NCBI RefSeq assembly: GCF_029946515.1
Contig: NZ_JARZHH010000035.1
Span: 52,853 to 116,852 of the forward strand
Source: Polyangium sp. 6x1
GTDB lineage: Bacteria; Myxococcota_A; Polyangia; Polyangiales; Polyangiaceae
DNA: 64,000 nucleotides
Direction: 5' to 3'
This document shows positions 7,552-15,539 of this stretch, piece by piece (the first letter of the stretch is position 1; every line of letters begins with the position of its first letter). A program made the translations under genes and the position numbers. The notes below the pieces were generated by a model. That model was not told the DNA's origin. It saw nothing but the letters and a program-made list of their open reading frames with translations, and ran no database searches.

Positions 7552-8763
7552 CTACCGCAGCTTCTCGTACACGTCGCGTGGCCCGCGCACCGATCCGCTC
7601 ACCGGCGTCTTCACGTCGGCGGCCCTGAGCACGTCGAGCGCGAACGCCGAGCATTGCTTCGATTGCAGGTTGAATCGGTGCCGCCCTGCCTGATACTCGG
7701 CCACCTTCGCCATCGCCGCCTGCGCCTGCGCCGCGTCGATGGGGTACTCCTTGAGCCGCACCCCGGGTTTTTCAAAGGCCGCCTTGTCGTCATGCACCAC
7801 GCCGGGGACGCCCGACATGAGCTTGCCGATGTCGCGGTGGGGATCGTAGGAGCCGTAATTCTGCGGCGAAAAACCAAAGGCGTGCCGCTCTCCAGTCGGC
7901 TCTTCGAGCGCGACGAAGCTATGGCCCGCGAGCGGCTCCGGGAGGCTCTGATTCTCGTGCATGTACGTCCCGAAAATGAGCCGATATCCAGCGCCCTTCG
8001 CCTGCGCGGCCCGCATCTGCAGCGGAGCGACGTTTTGCGCCGGCGGCCCGAGCGCCGGAAATGGGCGCGCGCCCGACGCCATCTTCGGTTGCCCCGTGGC
8101 GACGGCCCTTCCCATGCGATCCGCCTCTGCTTCCAGCTCGAAATCCTGCACCACCGCGATTCCGTCGCCCAGCGGGTTCGCCACCCGCCCCTCGCGCTGC
8201 TGCACCACGTGCGTCAGCTCGTGCCCGAGGAGCTCCTGGCCCCGCGAGGTGTGTGGCTCGTAAAACCCGGGCGCGAAATGGATGTCGGCGCCCAGCGTGA
8301 ACGCGATCGCCCCGATCGACGCCGCCTCGCCGCCGACGTGGACCCGCACGTCGGAGAAATCCGCCTCGAAAAAGTTCTCCATTTTGCGCAGCACCGAGGG
8401 CGGAAGCGGCTGTCCCTCCCGCGCCCGCTTGTTTTCGAGGAAACCCGCGGGCGGCTCGAAGGCGTGCACGCCCGAGGGCTGCGCCGCGCTGAATGCAGAC
8501 GGTTCGTCCGCGCCGCGCCTTTGCAGCGGGGCGCCGCGTGTCGTCGCGGCGTGCGGCGGACGCCCGGCGAGCTCGGGGACCGCGCTCTTTCGTTGCGCCA
8601 CCGTGGCCGGGTGCGGGGGCAGGGACGTCGTGCTGCGCTGAATGGCCTTGGCCGGGTGCGGCGGCCTCGCCGCGTGGGGCCGGAAGAAGGCCTGCGCCAG
8701 CATCGACGCCGGGATACGATTGGCGGGATAACACGCCTGGATGACGCCTTGTTTCGGGCTCAT
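7552..8763 (-). CDS. DUF4157 protein with PHPAT tags and C-terminal permuted papain-like domain, 403 aa
   Basis: Residues 1-85 carry GVIQA (6-10) and degenerate tags PHPAKA, PHPATV and PHAATT (35-40, 51-56, 70-75). Residues about 115-215 are a DUF4157 domain: DFSDVRVHVG, ADIHFAPGFY and the metalloprotease-like HELTHVVQQ with HELTH at 181-185. The C-terminal domain has AGHSFVALE (H281) and, much later, KQCSAFALDVL (C371). This His-then-Cys order is seen in circularly permuted NlpC/P60 (LRAT-like) folds. DUF4157 is known to be common in effectors of contractile injection systems. The start overlaps the GTPase-like gene's stop (ATGA). A peptidase, amidase or lipase effector is predicted. Confidence 0.75.
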   Translation of the reverse strand: MSPKQGVIQACYPANRIPASMLAQAFFRPHAARPPHPAKAIQRSTTSLPPHPATVAQRKSAVPELAGRPPHAATTRGAPLQRRGADEPSAFSAAQPSGVHAFEPPAGFLENKRAREGQPLPPSVLRKMENFFEADFSDVRVHVGGEAASIGAIAFTLGADIHFAPGFYEPHTSRGQELLGHELTHVVQQREGRVANPLGDGIAVVQDFELEAEADRMGRAVATGQPKMASGARPFPALGPPAQNVAPLQMRAAQAKGAGYRLIFGTYMHENQSLPEPLAGHSFVALEEPTGERHAFGFSPQNYGSYDPHRDIGKLMSGVPGVVHDDKAAFEKPGVRLKEYPIDAAQAQAAMAKVAEYQAGRHRFNLQSKQCSAFALDVLRAADVKTPVSGSVRGPRDVYEKLR

Positions 8764-9941
8764 GGCGATCGCGTCCGGGCCGCGCGAGGGCCCGGCCCAT
8801 GTGGAGGGCCCTCCGGGGCCAGATGAGATTGAGCGTACCACCGCACGCGGCGAATCAGCAAAGGCGCTGCATGTTCGGTGCGGCTCCCCCAGGTCACCGT
8901 GCTCGCGGCGAGCAGGAGGACGACGAGCGCGGGCACCACGACGAGGGCCGGACGGAAGCGCCGCAAGAGCGCCCGCCGCGCCTCCACGCGCCGCGCCATT
9001 TCGGCTTTTCGCGCCTCCTCGCGCTGCGCGCGTGCGGCGGCGAGCGCCTCTTCCCCGAGCGTCCGGTCGACGAGATACACGAGCCCCGCCGCCGTGCTCC
9101 GATGCCCGATGGGATCCTCCACGTTCGCGGCCACCGAAAACCAGAGATCGTGCTCAGGCCATCGCGTTCGCATGAATTCCGCGATGTCCGTCGCCAGCGC
9201 CGACACATCCGCGTCCACCGCCGCCGCCTCCGCGCGCCGGGCCTCGATCTGCGCGGGCGCCGTGAAGGCCGCCCGATCGGCCGGCAGCATGCGACCATGA
9301 CGCGCGAAGAGCCGATCCCGCGCCGCCGCGTCCTCGTCGTCCGTGCCCCCGAGCGCGACGAGATCGGCGAAATTGATCTGCACGGCCATGGGCACGTCGC
9401 GGGCGTCCATGCCCATGCGCCCCGCGAATTGCTCCACGAAGGCCATCACGGCGTCGATCCGCGCCCGCACCTCTTCCATTTGCGCGGCCGCGGGCTCGGC
9501 CGTCCCTTCGCCCGCCGGGAAGATGTCGCCATACGCAGGCACGAGCGAAGGGTGCACGTGCCCCGCGACCAAGCCTTTTCGACGCGGCGGCACGGGCGGA
9601 GCCACGCAAAGCACGATGCCTCCGATTCGACCGATCCGCGGCTCCAGCGCGTCCCGCAGCGCCCCGGCTTCGTCCCGCGCCGCGTCCACGATCGCACCAG
9701 GCACGTCGATCACCCGCACCGCGCGCTCGCCGATCTCCACGCGGTGCTCCGTCACCGCCGCCGTTGGTGCCGGGTTCGCCCCCGTCTCCACCCGCGGAGA
9801 CCCGATTCCCTCGGCCGTCACCGGCGCCATGCGGGCATACTGGCTCCACCGCATCCGCGTCCGGGTTTTTCCGGACCGACGCCAGCCGAGCAGCAGGATC
9901 GCAGGCTCTCGCTCCCGGTCCGGCGCGGGGCTCCCGCTCAT
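8760..9941 (-). CDS. Membrane-anchored GTPase-like P-loop protein, 393 aa
   Basis: The P-loop GWRRSGKT lies at 19-26, a DxxG-like DVPG at 79-82, and a possible NKxD equivalent in VQINFADLVAL. This order suggests a small GTPase-like domain. A charged helical stretch rich in Ala, Glu and Arg precedes a single membrane segment (ALVVVPALVVLLLAAS) and a short tail near the C-terminus. The gene is sandwiched by ATGA overlaps between the radical SAM gene and the DUF4157 effector, so all three are made together. A role as a membrane-tethered switch controlling loading or processing of the neighbouring effectors is inference. Confidence 0.6.
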   Translation of the reverse strand: MSGSPAPDREREPAILLLGWRRSGKTRTRMRWSQYARMAPVTAEGIGSPRVETGANPAPTAAVTEHRVEIGERAVRVIDVPGAIVDAARDEAGALRDALEPRIGRIGGIVLCVAPPVPPRRKGLVAGHVHPSLVPAYGDIFPAGEGTAEPAAAQMEEVRARIDAVMAFVEQFAGRMGMDARDVPMAVQINFADLVALGGTDDEDAAARDRLFARHGRMLPADRAAFTAPAQIEARRAEAAAVDADVSALATDIAEFMRTRWPEHDLWFSVAANVEDPIGHRSTAAGLVYLVDRTLGEEALAAARAQREEARKAEMARRVEARRALLRRFRPALVVVPALVVLLLAASTVTWGSRTEHAAPLLIRRVRWYAQSHLAPEGPPHGPGPRAARTRSP

Positions 9942-10528
9942 GCTCGCCCCTCGGCGGTCTTCGGCCCGAGGGCGCGGAGGGCAAACCCCGTCACGCGCGC
10001 CCGCTCGCCCTTGCCGATCCACTCCACCGCGGGCAAACCTTCGATGTCCTCGGGGCGAATCCGCCCCGTCAGGAAATGCAATCGCTGGTTCGACGAGCCC
10101 CGCAGGGGCAGCCGCGCCGCGAGATCGGCCTCGTACCGCCCGTCGATCAGAAGATCGACCTCGGCGAGCAGGGCCCGGGCGTGAGGTCGCACGTCGGATT
10201 CGATCTCGTCCCGGGTAAAACCCGAAAACACGACGACGTCCGCGCCCTCGGCCCGGAGCGCACGGCAGAGCGCCGCGAAGCCGAGGGCCTGTTCGAACGG
10301 CTCGCCGCCGCTCAAGGTCACGCCGCGCAGGCCTCGGAACGAGCGCACCCAGGACGCGGCCGCATGCACGGAGCACACGCGTCGCGGCGCCGGGGTCCAG
10401 GTCCCGGGGTTGTGACAACCTCGGCAGCGGAGCGTGCAGCCCTGCGCCCAGAGGACCGCGCGCGCGCCGGGCCCGTTCGCGCGGGACGGCGCGACGGCGT
10501 CTGCGAGGTTGAGCAAAAGGTCCGTCAC
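9938..10528 (-). CDS. NrdG-like radical SAM protein, 196 aa, GTG start
   Basis: The iron-sulfur motif CTLRCRGC (C31, C35, C38; CxxxCxxC) sits in WAQGCTLRCRGCHNPGTW, as in NrdG-type activases. LSGGEP follows near residue 70, a SAM-binding motif. The chosen GTG (10528) overlaps the upstream TGA in a GTGA arrangement and gives the usual short N-terminus. No anaerobic ribonucleotide reductase gene is adjacent, so classical NrdG function is unlikely from context. Glycyl-radical or peptide modification of an operon partner is possible but unproven. Confidence 0.75.
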   Translation of the reverse strand: MTDLLLNLADAVAPSRANGPGARAVLWAQGCTLRCRGCHNPGTWTPAPRRVCSVHAAASWVRSFRGLRGVTLSGGEPFEQALGFAALCRALRAEGADVVVFSGFTRDEIESDVRPHARALLAEVDLLIDGRYEADLAARLPLRGSSNQRLHFLTGRIRPEDIEGLPAVEWIGKGERARVTGFALRALGPKTAEGRA

Positions 10529-11466
10529 GACGAACCTTGCCTCCCCGTCACGGCGACGTTTTGCAGGACAACCTCCGCGCCACCTGCGCCGTCGCCGCCC
10601 GCGGGCCACAAGGCGCGCCCGTCCTCGCCGTAGAGCTCGGCCTCGACGCCCTGCGCGCGCAGCGCCCCGAGCACGTCCGCATACCCTCCGTGGACGCACG
10701 CCGGGCCATCCCATTCCGCGGGCCCGCGCATTTCAATCGAATCGATGTCCGGGAGCGCGGCCCACGACACGAGGTGCTCCGCGATCCGCGCGAAGACCCC
10801 GTGATCGTCGGAGAGCTCGGCGACGAACGCCCCTTCGCGCGCGTCGAATCGAACCTCCGAGGCCCGGAGCCCCGCCGCGACGCCGCCCTCGCAGAGCGAA
10901 ACGACCCGCGCCCGCGCCCGCGCCGCGAGGAGCGCGTCGAGCTCGGCGAGCAGGCTCGCGACATTCGCAGGGCCGTCTTGCGCCCTTCGTCCGGCCAAAC
11001 CTTTCAGATCGGCCGCGAGCCCCGGGCGGAAGGCTTCGAGCTGCCGCTGCCACGCGGGCGTCTCCAGCACGGCGAGCGCGCACGCGAGCCCCTCCTGCTG
11101 GACCGCGAGCATCTCTTCCAGCGTGCGCGGCGAGACCCACGCGATGAGCGCGTCCACGGCCCCGATCCGCGCGGCGTCCGGCTTGCGCGTGAATTCGAGG
11201 AGCTGGCCTCGGGCCTGCTCGACCTCGCGATCGAGCCCGAGGCCGAGCGCCACGCACGCCGACAGCAATCCGAGCGTCCGCTCGGTGCGTCGGAGGCACG
11301 CTTCCACGGCGGCAGAGCGCGGCACGAGGGCCTGCGGGGAGGGCTTCGTCGCCTCCACCTTCGCCGCTTCCTCGCGCGCCTGTTTCCCGCGTTCGGCCGC
11401 GGCCCGCCGCAGGGCCTCCTCGTCCCGCTTGCTCGGCCGGATGCGTAGCGATTTCACCCCGCTCAT
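10525..11466 (-). CDS. Uncharacterised 313-aa protein of the radical SAM/GTPase operon
   Basis: I do not recognise this family. It opens with a very basic stretch (MSGVKSLRIRPSKRDEE), continues as a long helical Ala/Glu/Leu-rich region to about residue 180, and ends in a predicted alpha/beta segment (RASEVRFDAREGAFVAELSD, then ELYGEDGRALW). No signal peptide, membrane segment or catalytic motif is visible. It lies four bases after the 130-residue gene and overlaps the radical SAM gene. The cluster position suggests a scaffold, or a substrate-recognition partner for the radical SAM enzyme. Confidence 0.65.
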   Translation of the reverse strand: MSGVKSLRIRPSKRDEEALRRAAAERGKQAREEAAKVEATKPSPQALVPRSAAVEACLRRTERTLGLLSACVALGLGLDREVEQARGQLLEFTRKPDAARIGAVDALIAWVSPRTLEEMLAVQQEGLACALAVLETPAWQRQLEAFRPGLAADLKGLAGRRAQDGPANVASLLAELDALLAARARARVVSLCEGGVAAGLRASEVRFDAREGAFVAELSDDHGVFARIAEHLVSWAALPDIDSIEMRGPAEWDGPACVHGGYADVLGALRAQGVEAELYGEDGRALWPAGGDGAGGAEVVLQNVAVTGRQGSS

Positions 11467-11470
11467 GGCC

Positions 11471-11863
11471 CTATCTCCCTTGCCAATCGATCTGGGCCTC
11501 GATGCGCTTCAAGGCTCCGTCCTCGCCGCTATCGTCCGCGGGCGGGGAAGGGGGCGCCTCGGCGGGGCGGGGCAGGGGGCGAGGCCTCTTCGGGGGCGCG
11601 GGCGGGCGCAGGCACGTGTACTCGAAAATCGGCCCCTGCCCGAAGTGCAGATCGCGCCTGTGCGTGACGAGCCAGCCTTCGAGCTTGCGCAAAAGGCCCG
11701 CGCGATCCTCCGGGTCGAGCCGCGGCCCGGCGGTCTCGATCTCCCATTGCGTGAAGAGCGATTCGGCCAGCGCCGAGAAGCTCTGCCGGCGGTCCAGCGT
11801 GAGCTCGCAGAGCGCCGTCCGTCCTTCGTCGCGCGTGGTTCGAATACGAATGGTGACCAGCAT
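11471..11863 (-). CDS. Uncharacterised 130-aa protein, first gene of the effector operon
   Basis: The start at 11863 gives MLVTIRIRTTRDEGRTALCELTL, a beta-strand-rich opening. A helical middle (SFSALAESLFTQWEIE) and a Pro-rich tail (RPPAPPKRPRPLPRPAE) follow. I do not recognise the family. The open frame extends far upstream, but that extension lies antisense to the lamin-tail and lipoprotein genes. It is the first gene of the six-gene minus operon and faces the T6SS operon across 123 bases, where both promoters probably lie. Confidence 0.6.
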   Translation of the reverse strand: MLVTIRIRTTRDEGRTALCELTLDRRQSFSALAESLFTQWEIETAGPRLDPEDRAGLLRKLEGWLVTHRRDLHFGQGPIFEYTCLRPPAPPKRPRPLPRPAEAPPSPPADDSGEDGALKRIEAQIDWQGR

Positions 11864-11986
11864 CGGGGTCCGGGCGGGCCTATCCCTCCGGCGGGACGAG
11901 GGTACCAGGCGCCCCGAGGGCAGGGCCAAGAAGCTGGCGAACGCGCGGATTGCGCGGGCGCGCCTCGGCGCGGTAGCATCCTTTCC

Positions 11987-12652
11987 ATGGCACGTCCCGG
12001 GATCCGAGCGAGGCAGCCGCGCTCTCTTCTTGTTTCGGTCCTCCTCCTGGCCACGCCGGCCTCCGCTGCGGCCCAGACGGTCGTCGTGAACGAGGTCATG
12101 TACCGCCCGTGGAACCAGGGGACAGCGGGCAAGTACGAGTTCATCGAGCTGTACAATCACGGCGCGCAGCCCGTGGCGCTCGGCGGCCTCTACCTCACGG
12201 ACTCCCAGGACCTCGCGAGCATCTGCGCGGGCCAGGCGCCCGTGGACAACGAGGGGGTCTTCGCCATTCCGTCGGACGTGTCGATCCCGGCCGGCGGGTA
12301 CCTCACGTTCTGGCACACCGCCATTGCGGGCGTGACGGATCAGCCGGGGAACGTGGTCTATTCGAGCTTCATGTATCGCGGAAACCTCGTCCTGAACGAC
12401 GACGGAGATCAGGTCACGGTGTTCGGGTGCAATGGTACGAGCCCGGTCGTCCTCACGTCGCTCGATTACGATGCGCTCGGCTTGGCGCAGACCGCGCGGA
12501 ACGTGTCGCTGGAGCGCAAGGATCCACTCGGCGGGGCGCAGAGCGCCTCCAATTGGGGGGTTTCCCAGGCGCCGGCAGGGGGGCAGATGCCCGGAGGCGG
12601 CTACACGCCCGGCGGCACGCCCGGCACGAAGAACAAGATCGCCGTTCCCTGA
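11987..12652 (+). CDS. Secreted lamin-tail-domain (LTD) protein, 221 aa
   Basis: The signal peptide (Arg-rich start, then LLVSVLLLATPASAAAQ) is followed by VVVNEVMYRPWNQGTAGKYEFIELYNHGAQPVALGGLYLTD, the classic LTD opening. GDQVTVFG and ERKDPLGGAQSASNW follow. The C-terminal tail is Gly/Pro-rich. Bacterial LTDs are immunoglobulin-like surface or adhesion domains often found near nucleases and secreted enzymes. It is first in the plus-strand run that leads into the T6SS genes, so it may belong to the transcription unit, but a structural T6SS role is not implied. The start is set by the signal peptide. Confidence 0.83.
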   Translation: MARPGIRARQPRSLLVSVLLLATPASAAAQTVVVNEVMYRPWNQGTAGKYEFIELYNHGAQPVALGGLYLTDSQDLASICAGQAPVDNEGVFAIPSDVSIPAGGYLTFWHTAIAGVTDQPGNVVYSSFMYRGNLVLNDDGDQVTVFGCNGTSPVVLTSLDYDALGLAQTARNVSLERKDPLGGAQSASNWGVSQAPAGGQMPGGGYTPGGTPGTKNKIAVP

Positions 12653-12664
12653 AAGGGTTGCGTC

Positions 12665-13777
12665 ATGGCGCATGGTTCGCATCGATGGGCGCTCGCCTTT
12701 GCGCTCCCCGTCGTCCTCGGCATGGGGTGTTCGCTCGTTCCCCTGCAAGTGCAGACGAGCGGATTCGGCGAGCCCGAGCCGGTTCGGGTCCCCGCGGAGA
12801 CCCGCGCCGCCGCGCGCGCCGCGGAGGCAGAAGAAGACGATGCGGCGGAGGATACGCGCGTCGAGGAGATCCAGGCCCAACTCACGTCTCTGCGCGCCAG
12901 GATCGCGGAGGGCAAGGATTTCGTCGATGACGCCACGTCCTTCGCCGAGCTCGTGATCGAAGCGCGGCGCACGAACGCCGCGCGGGCGGGCAACCTGGAC
13001 GTCGGCAAGCTCCAGATGGAGGCCGTGGGCTACCTCGACAAGGCCATTGAAAAGGCACCCTCGCTCGCGCTCTTCGACCTCCTCGTCGCCGCCTCCGTGG
13101 ACCACGAGGCCGACGCCGTCGTCCTCCGGGCCTGCTCGCGCGTGAGGCCGAACGTCCCCGCGGACGATGTCCCTTCGTTCACGGGAGAATGCCTTTATCG
13201 CGCGGGAGATGACGCCAAGAAGCTCAAATGGGCAAACGCGACCAGCGACGTCGCCAGGTTCCGCAAGGCCGAAGCCGAGCGCGTCGCCGCCGAGGCCGCG
13301 GCGCAGGAGGTCGAACGAAAAGCGCAGGCGAAGACGGCGCGATACGTGGCCGCCGCGGTCTTTGCCTCGGGCAGGTGCAAGTTCAGCAATTGCCTCAAGG
13401 ATGGCTGGACGACCTCGACGCCCGAGGGCGACGTCGACGTGCGCTGCTCCTTCGGCGACTGCATGAAAGACGGCTGGGAAGCCCGCTTCCCCGATGGCTC
13501 GACGGCGCGGACGCGATGCTCGTTCTCCGATTGCATGAAGGACGGCTGGGAGACGAGCTTTTCGGACGGGACCACGGCGCGGACGCGGTGCTCGTTTTCG
13601 GATTGCCTGAAGAACGGCTGGGAGACGGACTTGCCGGGGGGTGAATCGGCGCGCACGCGGTGCTCGTTCTCCGATTGTTCCAAGGACGGCTGGACCACGG
13701 ACCTGCCGGGCGGCCGGCAGGTGCAATGCCGCTGCAACTTCCAGAAGTGCTTCGTCGACGGCGCGACCTGCAATTGA
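12665..13777 (+). CDS. Lipoprotein with five to six Cys-rich CxFxxCxKDGW repeats, 370 aa
   Basis: The N-terminus is a lipoprotein-type signal ending LGMGC (C22), with Leu at -4 rather than -3. A charged helical region (about 50-230) carries a coiled-coil-like stretch before the repeats. The C-terminal 135 residues hold five tandem units of 23-24 residues, each with the core RCxFxxCxKDGW and Pro/Gly turns, plus a sixth degenerate unit ending CNFQKCFVDG. Two Cys per unit suggest disulfides or metal binding in the envelope. I do not recognise the family. It starts 12 bases after the LTD gene. Confidence 0.8.
   Translation: MAHGSHRWALAFALPVVLGMGCSLVPLQVQTSGFGEPEPVRVPAETRAAARAAEAEEDDAAEDTRVEEIQAQLTSLRARIAEGKDFVDDATSFAELVIEARRTNAARAGNLDVGKLQMEAVGYLDKAIEKAPSLALFDLLVAASVDHEADAVVLRACSRVRPNVPADDVPSFTGECLYRAGDDAKKLKWANATSDVARFRKAEAERVAAEAAAQEVERKAQAKTARYVAAAVFASGRCKFSNCLKDGWTTSTPEGDVDVRCSFGDCMKDGWEARFPDGSTARTRCSFSDCMKDGWETSFSDGTTARTRCSFSDCLKNGWETDLPGGESARTRCSFSDCSKDGWTTDLPGGRQVQCRCNFQKCFVDGATCN
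13373..13774 (+). repeat. Tandem 69-72-bp repeats encoding CxFxxCxKDGW units
   Basis: Units begin at about 13373, 13442, 13514, 13586, 13658 and 13730. The spacing is 69 bp once and 72 bp thereafter. The inner copies are more alike than the outer ones, as expected of expansion by internal duplication. The last unit is degenerate. Confidence 0.85.
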
Positions 13778-13849
13778 GGGATCCCGCCCCGCGGCGTCGC
13801 GAAAAACTTGGCCCGCCGCGCGCGCCCTGCTCGTCTGCCCGGGCGCCTC

Positions 13850-15502
13850 ATGGAGATCCCCGCCCTCGTCCAGAGCCTCGACCTCTCCCGCGAGGACGAA
13901 GTCCCTGCCATTGCCTGGCTCGCCGAGAGTTTTGACTCCCCCGAGCCTTTCTGGTCCGCCCTCTTCGAATTCGTCCGTGAAAAAGGCCCTCCGCTTCGGA
14001 GCCGCCCGGGAAAACCACAGGACCTCTATCACGACGCCATCTTGCGCCACGTCGCCTCGAGCCGGCCGGCGTTTGTCTGGTATGAACGTTCCGCGGCGCG
14101 TTCGCTCTCGTACGCCGCGATCGACGCCCGCGCCTCCGCGTGCGCGGCCGTTTGGGCGCAACGAGGCGCCAAGGCCGGCGCGCCGATCGCGATCGTCCTC
14201 CCGCTCGGCCCGGCGTTCGTCGTGACCCTCGCCGCGGCCCTGCGCCTCGGCCTCTGCGTCTCGATCCTCGAACCCGCGGGCGCAGACGCGCTCGCCGCGC
14301 GCCTCGAAGCGCTCGGGCCCGCGCACGTCGTCTTCGATCCCGACGATCCGCCGCCGCTCGGCGATTTCGCCGCGCTCGCGTTGCCCCTCGTCGAGAATGG
14401 CCCGGCCCTGCGCGCGCCGCCGTATGCGTATGCGCCGGACGAACCCTGCGCCCGGCTCTTCTCCCCGCTGCGCGCGCCGCTCCTCGTCCCCGTGGATCTC
14501 CCCGCCGCGCGCGCCCTCGAGGACGCCGTGCGCGACGCCCTTTTCGCCTATCGCATCGGCCCCGGCGACGCCCTCGCGGCGCCGGATTTCCCGATGCAGC
14601 AGCACATGCCGGCCCTGCTCCTCTCGACCTGGCTCGCAGGCGCGACGTTCGTTCATCTGCGAAGGGCCGACATCGAAGAAAACCCGACCCTGCTCGAAAC
14701 ATCCCCGATCACCGTGCTCGGCGTGGCCCCGACCGTCGCGGCCCACCTTCGCCGCAAGCCCGCGCGCCTCGCGCGCCTCCGCCACGTCTTCCGCAGCGTC
14801 GACGAGCCGCTCGATTGGATCGCCCACAACGAGTTCGTCAAGAGAAACGACCTCACGCGTGTCCCTTCGAGCAACGTCCTCGTCGACGCGGCCAGCGGCG
14901 GATGCCTGCTCGTCTCGACCCGCCGGCCCGGCAGCAGCAATGCCCGCGCCTTGCCCGCGCCCGGCCGCCCGTACCTCGTGCTCGACGCCGGGGGCAGCGG
15001 CGAGCCCGCGGTGGGCGCGACCGGCGTCTTCGTCCCGCTTCCCGACAAAGAAGGTTTTTTCATTCTCGCCAGCCTCGGCGCCGAGTTTCTTTATGGCTCC
15101 ACCCTCCTCCCGCGCCGCGCCGCGCGCGTGTATCCGGCGAGCGAGGTCACGGCCTGCGTCTCCAAGCTGCCCGGCGTCGTGGGCGCCGCCGTCGTGCCCG
15201 TGCCCACGGGAGAGCCGGGCGCCCGCTGGGCCTTCGTCCTGCTCGTCTTCTCGGGCGCGAACGACGTCTCCGCGAAGGACCTCTCCGCCCTCGTTTCCCG
15301 CACGATCCGCGAGGACCTCGGCGAGGACTTCCTGCCCGAGAGAGTCGATGTGTACCCCCTCTACCCCCGGCTCGTCGGCAAGGAATTGGACCTCGACTGG
15401 TGCCGTCGGCAATACTCCTCGGGCACCCTCTTGCGGAAGGCGGGCAGCCCCGTCTTCCGTGATCTGACCGCCCTCCGGGCGCAGATGCTCGGGACCGAGT
15501 AG
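13850..15502 (+). CDS. Degenerate ANL-superfamily (AMP-binding-like) protein, 550 aa
   Basis: The layout follows acyl/aryl-CoA synthetases: an N-terminal domain with SLSYAAIDARASACAAVWAQRG and GAPIAIVLPLGPAFVVTLAAALRLGL, then a C-terminal subdomain ending YPRLVGKELDLDWC. The latter contains the A10-type lysine (K511). The Ser/Thr/Gly-rich ATP-binding P-loop (normally TSGSTGxPKG) is absent; the equivalent region reads FSPLRAPLLVPVDLP. The nucleotide-binding YGxTE motif is also not evident. The protein is therefore probably not a normal adenylating enzyme. It sits 37 bases before the TssA-like gene, so a T6SS-linked scaffolding or regulatory role is possible. Confidence 0.7.
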   Translation: MEIPALVQSLDLSREDEVPAIAWLAESFDSPEPFWSALFEFVREKGPPLRSRPGKPQDLYHDAILRHVASSRPAFVWYERSAARSLSYAAIDARASACAAVWAQRGAKAGAPIAIVLPLGPAFVVTLAAALRLGLCVSILEPAGADALAARLEALGPAHVVFDPDDPPPLGDFAALALPLVENGPALRAPPYAYAPDEPCARLFSPLRAPLLVPVDLPAARALEDAVRDALFAYRIGPGDALAAPDFPMQQHMPALLLSTWLAGATFVHLRRADIEENPTLLETSPITVLGVAPTVAAHLRRKPARLARLRHVFRSVDEPLDWIAHNEFVKRNDLTRVPSSNVLVDAASGGCLLVSTRRPGSSNARALPAPGRPYLVLDAGGSGEPAVGATGVFVPLPDKEGFFILASLGAEFLYGSTLLPRRAARVYPASEVTACVSKLPGVVGAAVVPVPTGEPGARWAFVLLVFSGANDVSAKDLSALVSRTIREDLGEDFLPERVDVYPLYPRLVGKELDLDWCRRQYSSGTLLRKAGSPVFRDLTALRAQMLGTE

Positions 15503-15539
15503 GTCTGTCCCGACATACGCCCGGTCCGAGGTCCTCGTC

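Noticed and set aside
9938..10528. Classical NrdG activase for anaerobic ribonucleotide reductase
   Set aside because: No nrdD gene adjacent; genomic context points to another substrate.
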